This document shows positions 1 through 6,524 of a stretch of 23,190 bases of DNA, piece by piece (within the stretch, counting starts at the first letter, position 1; every line of letters starts with the position of its first letter). A model generated the notes under the pieces. The model was not told where the DNA came from and ran no database searches. It saw only the letters and a program-made list of their open reading frames with translations. The DNA lies in contig NZ_CALFXI010000022.1 in NCBI RefSeq assembly GCF_937958065.1, positions 1 to 23,190 on the forward strand, read 5' to 3'. The position numbers were made by a program, and so were the translations under genes. Source of the DNA: an uncultured Steroidobacter sp. (GTDB lineage: Bacteria; Pseudomonadota; Gammaproteobacteria; Steroidobacterales; Steroidobacteraceae).

Positions 1-2
1 CC

Positions 3-452
3 GATGGGACCTTCTTCAATCCGATCAGCGTGGTTCGCGAAATGATCGTGATCGATGGGGCGAATCGTCTCGAAGCGCTGCGGCTTCTCGACGCGAAGCA
101 GGTGCCCTGTGTGCTCTATGACTATTCCGAGATCGAGCTGTTGGGCAATGTGCACTTCATCGACAATGGCGTGACGACGCGGTTGTCCGAGTTCTCGCGC
201 GAAGTCGGAGAGAGAGTCGAGTTCCCGCGGCGCTCACCTCAGGACATCCGCGCCGCGGCCGAGAGTGGTAAGTTGATTCCCAACGGCGAGACCTTCCATC
301 GCGTGCCCCAGAACGTGATCCGCCTGCCGATTCCGCTGAGCGCACTGACCTCGGACACGCCGTTCGATCTGGCGAGCAACATCGAGAGCCGCATCTCCTC
401 GGGGCAGATCCGCTTCTATCAATCCGGCGTCTACGTCTGCGACGAGTGGTAG
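3..452 (+). CDS. ParB/SbnI-like domain protein, 3' part (5' end outside window)
   Basis: The frame is open from the left edge, so the gene starts upstream; a GTG at 30 is only an internal codon because the family motif is already running before it. The visible start reads NPISVVREMIVIDGANRLEA, which resembles the ParB N-terminal fold (a 'DG-x-HR-x-x-AL' type motif, here DGANRLEAL). The C-terminal half (IPNGETFHRVPQNVIRLPIP and the terminal RFYQSGVYVCDEW) resembles the SbnI/free-serine-kinase branch of ParB-like proteins, whose members often end in a Y-x-x-x-VY-x-(F/C)DE pattern. Some members of that branch phosphorylate serine with ATP or ADP; whether this one does cannot be judged without its N-terminus. 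It converges with the parvulin gene at 520. The family call is moderate and the function is open. Confidence 0.5.
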   Translation, partial: DGTFFNPISVVREMIVIDGANRLEALRLLDAKQVPCVLYDYSEIELLGNVHFIDNGVTTRLSEFSREVGERVEFPRRSPQDIRAAAESGKLIPNGETFHRVPQNVIRLPIPLSALTSDTPFDLASNIESRISSGQIRFYQSGVYVCDEW

Positions 453-466
453 CCCCACTAACAAAA

Positions 467-490
467 AACGGATCGCCGTGGCGATCCGTT
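467..490 (-). terminator. Rho-independent terminator of the yciB-bolA-parvulin operon
   Basis: Positions 467-477 and 480-490 form a perfect 11-base inverted repeat (AACGGATCGCC / GGCGATCCGTT). Read on the minus strand, the second arm runs into TTTTTTG, giving a standard hairpin plus U-tract 30 bases after the parvulin stop. On the plus strand the hairpin is followed by CTCTGCTT, so it could also weakly end the SbnI-like gene. The two-base centre means the top pairs would open to make a larger loop. Confidence 0.85.
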
Positions 491-519
491 CTCTGCTTCG
501 TTCGTCGGGAGCACCAGGC

Positions 520-1344
520 TCAGATCTTCTTCTCGACCTTCGCGTCCTTGCGCAGCCCGTCGAGATAGTCCTGCAGCTTCTTTCGCTGCACCAGCACCTT
601 CACCCGATCCTTCACTTCCTCGAACGGCGGCGGCGCACTCACGCGCGACTCTTCGAGCTTGATGATGTGCCAGCCGAACTGGCTCTGCACCGGCTTGTCC
701 GTCATCTGTCCGGGCTGCAGCGCCGCGACCGCATCGGAGAACGGCTTCACCATGGAATCGAGCGTGAACCAGCCGAGGTCGCCGCCGTCCTTGCCTGAGG
801 GGTCCTTGGAGTTCTTCTCGGCCGCCTTGGCGAAGTCGCCGCCGGCCTTCAACTGCTTGGTGATGGCTTCGGCCTTGGCTTCGTCGTCCACCAGGATGTG
901 ACGGGCGTGATATTCCTTGGGCATCTGGGCGACCTGCGCGTCGTATTCCGGGCGCAGCTCGTCATCGGTGACCGGGTTCTTTTCCAGCCACTGCTGCAGG
1001 CCCGAATCCACCAGCACGTTCAAGCGCGCCAGCGCCAGCTGATCCTGCACCTTCGGTTCCTTCTCGATGCCGGCCTTGGAGGCCGCGTCGGCGGCCAGCT
1101 GCATGCTGATGAACTGGTCCAGCAGCTGCGACTTCTCCGCGTCGGTGATCTCGCGCTTGGATTGGCGCTCGACGTTGTCGACGTACAGGTCGAATTCGGA
1201 CTTGCTGATGTTCTTGCCGTTGACGACCGCTACCGGCGGGCCCGCGGCAGCATCGTTTTGGGCGCCTTTGCTATCGGCGGCGTTGCCGCAGCCGGCCAGC
1301 AGCGTCAAAGGCAGCAGCAGGCCGACGAGGAAATGACGGTTCAT
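520..1344 (-). CDS. Parvulin-type peptidyl-prolyl isomerase, predicted lipoprotein
   Basis: 274 residues. The N-terminus is a lipoprotein signal with lipobox LAGC (Cys19) and Gly at +2, so export, lipidation and outer-membrane sorting are likely. Residues about 35-140 are helical and charged, like the SurA/PrsA chaperone N-domain. Residues about 143-237 are a PpiC rotamase domain (EYHARHILV, GGDLGWF, FGWHIIKL). By family, it catalyses cis-trans isomerisation of Xaa-Pro bonds and helps fold envelope proteins. The start is supported by an AAGGA Shine-Dalgarno at 1350-1354, five bases from the ATG. It is the last gene of a minus-strand operon, 43 bases after bolA, and ends before the hairpin at 467-490. 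It could be annotated PpiC- or PrsA-like; the exact client set is unknown. Confidence 0.9.
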   Translation of the reverse strand: MNRHFLVGLLLPLTLLAGCGNAADSKGAQNDAAAGPPVAVVNGKNISKSEFDLYVDNVERQSKREITDAEKSQLLDQFISMQLAADAASKAGIEKEPKVQDQLALARLNVLVDSGLQQWLEKNPVTDDELRPEYDAQVAQMPKEYHARHILVDDEAKAEAITKQLKAGGDFAKAAEKNSKDPSGKDGGDLGWFTLDSMVKPFSDAVAALQPGQMTDKPVQSQFGWHIIKLEESRVSAPPPFEEVKDRVKVLVQRKKLQDYLDGLRKDAKVEKKI

Positions 1345-1387
1345 AAGAGTCCTTGGGGGAAAGGGAAATTGACTGGACGACGATTCG

Positions 1388-1657
1388 TCAACGCGCTTCG
1401 TCCGGTGTCAGCGCGGTAATGCTCAAAGCGTGGATGTCGGTTTGCATGAGGTCGCCCAGCGACCGGTACACCAGCTGGTGCCGCTGCAAGGTGCGCAGGC
1501 CCGCGAAGTCCTCGGACACGATGCGGACGCGGAAGTGCCCTTTGCCTTCGCGCGCTCCGGCGTGGCCGGCATGCAGATGGCTCTCGTCGATCAACTCGAC
1601 CTGCTCGGTGTGCAGCGCTGTACGCAGCTCGCCGACGATGCGCTCGGCGCGAGTCAT
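1388..1657 (-). CDS. bolA: BolA family protein
   Basis: 89 residues, the usual BolA length. The fold's signature is visible: VELIDESHLHAGHAG near the start, GHFRVRIVSEDFAG in the middle, and the conserved RHQLVYRSLGDLM...IHALSI end. The acidic-His segment and the conserved His of 'IHAL' are the residues BolA proteins use with monothiol glutaredoxins to hold or transfer [2Fe-2S] clusters. Its ATG overlaps the yciB stop by four bases (ATGA at 1654-1657), which implies translational coupling. Sequence favours BolA over the IbaG subgroup (the HxGHxG loop followed by the RHQ motif), but the two are close. Confidence 0.9.
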   Translation of the reverse strand: MTRAERIVGELRTALHTEQVELIDESHLHAGHAGAREGKGHFRVRIVSEDFAGLRTLQRHQLVYRSLGDLMQTDIHALSITALTPDEAR

Positions 1658-2217
1658 TGCGACTTCTCCGATCGGGCCGGCGCTTCTTCAGCCGGCATCT
1701 TCGAGGACAGCCAGACCGCCTGCGCGATCGCGAACGCCAGGGTCAGTCCGAGCATGCCGAACAGTTTGAAGTTGACCCACACCGCTTCGGAGAAGTGGTA
1801 CACGACGTACAGGTTGATGGCGCCCAGCGCCGCGAAAAACAAGATCCAGGCCCAGTTCAGCGTGGCCCACACCGGCCGCTCCAGCTGTACGTTCTCGCCC
1901 ATCATGCGCTCGATCAGCAGCTTGTCGCCGAAGAACCGGCTGGCCAGGAAGGCCGCGGCCAGCAGCCAGTTCACCACCGTGACCTTCCATTGGATGAACG
2001 CCTTGTCATGGATTGCCAGGGTCAGACCGCCGAAAATCAATACCAGCACGCCCGAGATCAGCGCCATCTGACTGATCTTGCGATGGCGGAACCATTGCCA
2101 GGCCGTCTGCGCTATCACGGCAACGATGATGACGGCGGTGGCCACGAACATGTTGCCGGTGATCTTGTAGCTGACGAAAAACGCGATGACCGGGAAGAAG
2201 TCGAACAACAACTGCAT
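1654..2217 (-). CDS. yciB: Septation protein A / inner membrane protein YciB
   Basis: 187 residues, as expected for the YciB/IspA (intracellular septation) family. It opens with the characteristic LLFDFFPVIAFFVSYKITG and has five or so hydrophobic segments (about 3-22, 24-43, 52-68, 76-96, 120-141, 150-170), so it is an inner-membrane protein. GDKLLIERMMGENVQLE and WATLNWAWILFF are typical of the family. YciB proteins are linked to cell-envelope integrity and septation through the elongation and division machinery; a biochemical activity is not settled. First gene of the minus operon yciB-bolA-parvulin; in related genomes yciI and trpH often sit nearby but are absent here. No strong Shine-Dalgarno precedes the ATG. 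Confidence 0.93.
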   Translation of the reverse strand: MQLLFDFFPVIAFFVSYKITGNMFVATAVIIVAVIAQTAWQWFRHRKISQMALISGVLVLIFGGLTLAIHDKAFIQWKVTVVNWLLAAAFLASRFFGDKLLIERMMGENVQLERPVWATLNWAWILFFAALGAINLYVVYHFSEAVWVNFKLFGMLGLTLAFAIAQAVWLSSKMPAEEAPARSEKSQ

Positions 2218-2271
2218 GCGAGAGAGTGCGCCTTGCCGAAGGGGCTACCCCGGCGGATTTGACAGGGCCGC

Positions 2272-2278
2272 TATCATA
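2272..2278. promoter_or_regulatory. Symmetric divergent -10 element between yciB and yciO
   Basis: The heptamer TATCATA reads as TATCAT on the plus strand (2272-2277) and TATGAT on the minus strand (2278-2273), so one site could serve as -10 for both genes. I see no good -35 on either side. For yciO, a start seven bases downstream would fall on the A of its ATG at 2284. Promoter assignment is an inference from hexamer similarity only. Confidence 0.35.
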
Positions 2279-2283
2279 CCGGG

Positions 2284-2907
2284 ATGACCAGCCGCTATCT
2301 GGAGATTCACCCGAAGGACCCGCAGCTCCGCCTGATCCGTCAGGCGGTCGAGATCATTCGCGACGGTGGGGTGGTCGTTTATCCGACCGATTCCTGCTAC
2401 GCGCTCGGCTGCCACCTCGGCAACAAGACCGCGATGGAGCGCATCGGGCGCATCCGCCACATCGATCGTCATCACCACTTCACGCTGGTGTGCAGCGATC
2501 TGTCCGAGATCGCCACCTACGCGCGGGTCAGCAACACGCAGTACCGCACGCTCAAGGCGTTCACGCCGGGGCCGTACACCTTCATCCTGCAGGCGACCAA
2601 GGAGACGCCGCGGCGCTTGCAGAACGAGAAGCGCAAGACCATCGGCGTGCGCGTGCCCGATCATCCGGTGGCCACCGCCATCCTCGACGAGCTGGGCGAG
2701 CCCATCATGAGCTCGACCCTGATCCTGCCGGGCGACGAGCACCCGATGACCGATCCCCGGGAGATCCAGGAACGGCTGTTTCACTTCGTCGACGCGGTGA
2801 TCGACAGCGGCAACTGCGGCCTGGAGCCGAGCAGCGTGATCGATCTGGTCGGTCCGGCGCCCGTGATCGTCCGCCGGGGCAAGGGCGATGTGAGCGCGTT
2901 CGAGTAA
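2284..2907 (+). CDS. yciO: YciO, Sua5/YrdC-fold protein
   Basis: 207 residues, nearly the same length as E. coli YciO and alike throughout: IHPKDPQLRLIRQAVEIIRD, VVYPTDSCYALGC, TPGPYTFILQATKE, PRRLQNEKRKTIGVRVPDHP, SSTLILPG and PVIVRRGKGDV. The fold is that of TsaC/Sua5, which makes threonylcarbamoyl-AMP for tRNA t6A. YciO is the paralogous branch that lacks the C-terminal Sua5 domain; its physiological role is less clear, and it should not be assumed to replace TsaC. The KxR/SxN-type nucleotide pocket looks intact (KRKTIGVRVP). It is divergent from yciB across 66 bases, has no visible Shine-Dalgarno, and may be leaderless. It is followed by a promoter and then trpS. Confidence 0.93.
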   Translation: MTSRYLEIHPKDPQLRLIRQAVEIIRDGGVVVYPTDSCYALGCHLGNKTAMERIGRIRHIDRHHHFTLVCSDLSEIATYARVSNTQYRTLKAFTPGPYTFILQATKETPRRLQNEKRKTIGVRVPDHPVATAILDELGEPIMSSTLILPGDEHPMTDPREIQERLFHFVDAVIDSGNCGLEPSSVIDLVGPAPVIVRRGKGDVSAFE

Positions 2908-2915
2908 GCGCGGCT

Positions 2916-2949
2916 GGCTATCAAGACTGGCTGTCAAGCTGCGTATAAT
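2916..2949 (+). promoter_or_regulatory. trpS promoter (perfect -10) with overlapping direct repeat
   Basis: A consensus -10 TATAAT lies at 2944-2949. Just upstream are two near-identical decamers, GGCTATCAAG (2916-2925) and GGCTGTCAAG (2929-2938), 13 bases apart, covering where the -35 would be; no consensus -35 is present. Just downstream, CAGCTT-TGC-AAGCTG (2955-2969) is a short dyad at the expected transcript start. The layout would suit activator or repressor binding, but that is inference. Confidence 0.5.
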
Positions 2950-3030
2950 GCGCCCAGCTTTGCAAGCTGCTGATTTCCCGAATTAACAAGATTCGCTAAC
3001 GCCTTGATTTATAGGGCCCGAGGCCAAGCA

Positions 3031-4248
3031 TTGAGTGCGACTCCCGCTAACAACCGACGCGTCCTGTCCGGCATGCGACCGACGGGTGCCCTCCATCTCG
3101 GTAACTATCACGGCGCGCTCAAGAACTGGGTGGAGCTGCAGTACCAGTACGAGTGCTATTTCTTCGTCGCCGATATCCACGCGCTGACCACCGGTTACGA
3201 GGACACTTCGCAGCTCGAGAGCAACGTCTGGAACGTGGTGATCGACTGGCTCGCGGCCGGGCTGAATCCGGCGTCCGCGACCATCTTCATCCAGTCGCGC
3301 GTGCCCGAGCACTCCGAACTGCATCTGCTGCTGTCCATGGTCACGCCGCTGAGCTGGCTGGAGCGCGTGCCGACCTACAAGGATCAGCAGGAGCAGCTGA
3401 AGGACAAGGATCTGGCGATGTACGGCTTCCTGGGGTACCCGCTGCTGCAGGCCGCGGACATCCTGCTGTACAAGACCGCGTTCGTGCCGGTCGGCGAGGA
3501 CCAGATCTCGCACGTCGAGATCACTCGCGAAGTGGCGCGCCGCTTCAATCACATCTATGGCCGCGAACCCGACTTCGAAGCCAAAGTTGAGAAAGCACTC
3601 AAAGCGCTGGGCGCGCGCAACGGCACTCGATACAACGAGTTGCGGCGTCTTTATCAAGAGAAGGGCGATACCGAGGCGATCGCCAAGGCGCATGCGCTGC
3701 TGGAAGGCACGGCGCGGCTGACGCTGGCCGATCGCGAGCGTCTGATCGGTTACCTGGAAGGCACCGGCCGCAGCTACCTGGTCGAGCCCGAAGTACTGCT
3801 GACCGCGACGCCCAAGGTGCCCGGTCTGGACGGTCGCAAGATGTCCAAGTCCTACGGCAACACCATCGGCTTGCGCGAGGATCCCGATCAGGTCGCGAAG
3901 AAGCTCAAGGGCATGATGACCGACCCGGCGCGCCAGCGTCGCACCGATCCGGGCGATCCGGACAAGTGTCCGGTGTTCGATCTGCACAAGATCTACTCGA
4001 CGCCCGAAACCCAGTCGTGGGCCGCGCAGGGCTGTCGCACTGCTGGCATCGGCTGTCTGGATTGCAAGAAGCCCGTCATCGATGCGGTGGTCGCGCAGCT
4101 GCGCGCCATGCAGGCACGCGCCAAGGAATTCGAAGAGAATCGCGACCTGGTCCGAGGCATCATCGCCGAAGGCAACGAGAAGGCGCGCGACGTGGCGCGT
4201 CAGACGCTCGATGAGGTGCACCAGGCGATGGGGATGAACTACCGGTGA
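3031..4248 (+). CDS. trpS: Tryptophanyl-tRNA synthetase with predicted Fe-S cluster motif
   Basis: Charges tRNA-Trp with tryptophan (class I synthetase). I place the start at TTG 3031 because GAGG at 3020-3023 lies seven bases upstream and the next residues lead straight into RRVLSGMRPTG; a TTG at 3004 would add nine residues. This gives 405 residues. The HIGH-like motif is ALHLGNYHG and the KMSKS motif is GRKMSKSYGN. The protein is longer than E. coli TrpRS (334) because of about 65 extra residues between YGREPDF and LVEPEVLL. The C-terminal region has four cysteines (313, 335, 342, 345) spaced C-x21-C-x6-C-x2-C, close to the C-x22-C-x6-C-x2-C that binds [4Fe-4S] in Thermotoga TrpRS. Its stop overlaps scpA by four bases (GTGA). 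Confidence 0.95.
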   Translation: MSATPANNRRVLSGMRPTGALHLGNYHGALKNWVELQYQYECYFFVADIHALTTGYEDTSQLESNVWNVVIDWLAAGLNPASATIFIQSRVPEHSELHLLLSMVTPLSWLERVPTYKDQQEQLKDKDLAMYGFLGYPLLQAADILLYKTAFVPVGEDQISHVEITREVARRFNHIYGREPDFEAKVEKALKALGARNGTRYNELRRLYQEKGDTEAIAKAHALLEGTARLTLADRERLIGYLEGTGRSYLVEPEVLLTATPKVPGLDGRKMSKSYGNTIGLREDPDQVAKKLKGMMTDPARQRRTDPGDPDKCPVFDLHKIYSTPETQSWAAQGCRTAGIGCLDCKKPVIDAVVAQLRAMQARAKEFEENRDLVRGIIAEGNEKARDVARQTLDEVHQAMGMNYR

Positions 4249-6524
4249 GCAAGGCCAAGCCCGAACTGAAGCTGGTGGAAGACACCGGCTCGCAGCTGGA
4301 CGCCGAGGACCTGAGCGCCGAACTGCCGCCCCAGCAGAGCGAGATGCCGTTCGCCGTGGTCGAGGGCGAGCCGGTCACCCAGCTGCCGCGCGATTTGTAT
4401 ATTCCGCCGGATGCGCTGCAGGTGTTCCTGACCGCGTTCGAAGGCCCGCTCGATCTGCTGCTGTACCTGATCCGCAAGCAGAACCTCGACATCCTGAACA
4501 TTCCGATCGCCGAGATCACGCGTCAGTACATGCAGTACATCGACGTGATGGCGGAGATGCAGCTGGAGCTCGCCGGCGAATACCTGCTTATGGCCGCGAT
4601 GCTCGCGGAGATCAAGTCTCGCATGCTGTTGCCGCGGCCGCCGGTCGTGGAGGGTCAGGAGGAAGAGGATCCTCGCGCCGAGCTGGTGCGTCGTCTGCAA
4701 GAGTACGAGCGCTTCAAGAAGGCGGCCGAAGACCTGGATCGCCTGAACCGCCTGGAGCGCGACAACATTCTCGCCTCCGCCGAGCTGGAAGAGCGCAAGG
4801 TCGTCAAGCTGCTGCCGGACGTGACCCTGAAGGAAATGCTCGACGCATTCCGGGACGTGCTGTCACGGGCGGAGAAGTTCGCGCATCACCACATCTCTCG
4901 CGAGCGCCTGTCGCAGCGGGAGCGCATGTCGGACATTCTGTCGCGGCTGCAGACGGTCGCGTTCTTCGAATTCACCGAGCTGTTCAAGCCCGAGGAAGGG
5001 CGCATGGGCGTCACCGTGACGTTCATCGCCATCCTGGAGCTGATGAAGGAAGGCTTGATCGAAATCGTGCAAGCCGAGGCGTACGCACCGATTCACGTGC
5101 GCACGGCGCAGCGGAACCTGAAGGTCGTTCAGGGCGGCGTCAGCGCGTCCGAGACTGCCGATGCTGAAAACGCCGCCGCGCTCGCGCAGCCCGAGTTGGC
5201 CGGTGAGAACGACATTCCCGATGAGGACGATGACACGCCGCCGGCCGATGAGGCGGCCGTGGCCGTTCAAGCAGCTGTTGCCGACGTAGCTGCTGCGTCG
5301 TCGATTGCGGTCGACAATCTCGAAGCGGATTACTCGATTGCGGATGCGGGCTTGGTCGAAGCTGCCGTGTCGGAGGCGATTGCGTCGACCGAGAGCGCGG
5401 TGGAGACGGTTGCGGAGGTCGCAACGACGGACGACGCCGTCGTCGGAACGGACGTCGCTGAGGATGTGGCTGCTGATTCGCCGGTGGATGAAGCCGCCGC
5501 AAGCGCGCCGGTCGCTGAGGAAGTCACGCTCGAAGACGTGCCGCATGAATTCGAGCCGGTCGACGAGGCTGCCGCGGAGGTGGATCCGCTGGACGCGCCC
5601 GAGTCGGTCGGGACGGTTGAATTCATCGAGCCGAGCGCCGCGGTGGAGGAAATTGCCGCCGCCGATTCCGAATCGCACCGGGTCGAAGAGCACGTCATCG
5701 AGGAGCACGAAGTCGAGGAACACGTCGTTCCCGAGCACGTGGTGGAAGAGCACATCGTGCCCGAGCCGGCGCCCGAGGAAACCGTCTCACTTGCCGAGAC
5801 GCACGAGATCGCAGATCAGGCGCTGGTTGACGTAGCCGAACCGGCCGTGAACTTCGAGCCGTCCGAAGCAGTCGTCGAGCTCGTGACTCAGGCGGAGAGT
5901 GAGCACATCGCCGCCGAGTCGACCGCCGAGGTTCAGACCGCCGAGGCCGAAGTTGCTGAAGACTTTGTTGCTGACGCGGAGACTCCACCGAGCACCGAGC
6001 AATCTGTTGCGTCCGTCGAGCAGGCTGAAGCCGCTGATGAATTTGTCGCTGATGTGGAGCCTGCAGCGAGCGCTGAGGAATCGGTTGCTTCAGTCGAGCA
6101 GGCGGAAGTCCTCGAAGAGACTGTGGCTGCGGTCGAGACGGACATCGCGGACGAGTCCATCGGATCTTCCGAATTACTTGCAACGCACGATCTGAACGAG
6201 CATGCGCCGCAGACGACGGAAGTCGTGATTGAGGACGCACCGGCGGGCGAATCGATCGAAATCGTCGATGAGCCCAGTCCCTCGGTAGAGGCGATCGAAG
6301 TTGCAGCGGACGATGCACTATCCGAGGGGCCGATCGAAGTCGCTGCCGAGGACGCGCTATCCGGCGAATCGATCAACGTCGTGGCCGAGGATGCGGCGGC
6401 CGGCGACCGAGCCGGGCAGGATGAACTGGCGAGCGAGCAGACTGCGAATCTGTCCGAGGAAGACGACAGCGTGACCGAGGCTGGAAGCTCGGCCGACAAT
6501 TCGGACGCGGAATCATCGAGATGA
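4245..6524 (+). CDS. scpA: Condensin accessory protein ScpA with giant acidic tail
   Basis: ScpA is the kleisin that bridges the SMC heads in the chromosome-organising SMC-ScpAB complex. Residues about 56-290 are a full ScpA: the N-terminal helical domain (VFLTAFEGPLDLLLYLIRKQ, EYLLMAAMLAEIKSRMLLP), a linker, and the C-terminal winged helix (VTVTFIAILELMKEGLIE, RTAQRNL). The remaining residues 300-759 are an Ala/Val/Glu/Asp-rich tail with almost no Lys or Arg, holding internal repeats: SVASVEQAE twice, a GESIEI/GPIEVAAEDALS-type repeat near the end, and a five-residue EEHVV-type repeat at about 478-505. Normal ScpA is around 250-300 residues, so this is more than twice the usual size. GTG start overlapping the trpS stop (GTGA); its stop overlaps scpB (ATGA). 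No frameshift is apparent, since the tail runs in frame into scpB. Confidence 0.93.
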   Translation: MSKAKPELKLVEDTGSQLDAEDLSAELPPQQSEMPFAVVEGEPVTQLPRDLYIPPDALQVFLTAFEGPLDLLLYLIRKQNLDILNIPIAEITRQYMQYIDVMAEMQLELAGEYLLMAAMLAEIKSRMLLPRPPVVEGQEEEDPRAELVRRLQEYERFKKAAEDLDRLNRLERDNILASAELEERKVVKLLPDVTLKEMLDAFRDVLSRAEKFAHHHISRERLSQRERMSDILSRLQTVAFFEFTELFKPEEGRMGVTVTFIAILELMKEGLIEIVQAEAYAPIHVRTAQRNLKVVQGGVSASETADAENAAALAQPELAGENDIPDEDDDTPPADEAAVAVQAAVADVAAASSIAVDNLEADYSIADAGLVEAAVSEAIASTESAVETVAEVATTDDAVVGTDVAEDVAADSPVDEAAASAPVAEEVTLEDVPHEFEPVDEAAAEVDPLDAPESVGTVEFIEPSAAVEEIAAADSESHRVEEHVIEEHEVEEHVVPEHVVEEHIVPEPAPEETVSLAETHEIADQALVDVAEPAVNFEPSEAVVELVTQAESEHIAAESTAEVQTAEAEVAEDFVADAETPPSTEQSVASVEQAEAADEFVADVEPAASAEESVASVEQAEVLEETVAAVETDIADESIGSSELLATHDLNEHAPQTTEVVIEDAPAGESIEIVDEPSPSVEAIEVAADDALSEGPIEVAAEDALSGESINVVAEDAAAGDRAGQDELASEQTANLSEEDDSVTEAGSSADNSDAESSR
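5676..5768 (+). repeat. 15-base tandem repeat encoding His-containing pentapeptides in scpA
   Basis: Within the ScpA tail, His occurs at residues 478, 483, 488, 493, 498 and 503, exactly every fifth position, in units of the form (E/P)EH(V/E/I)(V/I). At DNA level the units are degenerate 15-base repeats of GTCGAGGAACACGTC type. A period of five does not fit a coiled-coil heptad. Metal or proton-dependent behaviour is conceivable for a His/Glu array but nothing in the sequence proves it. Confidence 0.85.

Noticed and set aside
2259..2264. TTGACA as -35 of yciO
   Set aside because: Only seven bases separate it from the TATCAT -10, and no suitable -10 lies 16-18 bases downstream.
2226..2948. 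240-codon frame overlapping yciO
   Set aside because: Different frame from the clear YciO protein; low-complexity Arg/Pro-rich product.
4863..5753. 296-codon minus-strand frame opposite scpA
   Set aside because: Antisense shadow of the ScpA core and its repetitive acidic tail, giving Arg/Asp/Leu-rich nonsense.
5676..5768. CRISPR-like or mobile tandem repeat
   Set aside because: Units are 15-base in-frame coding repeats with no spacers and are part of the ScpA reading frame.
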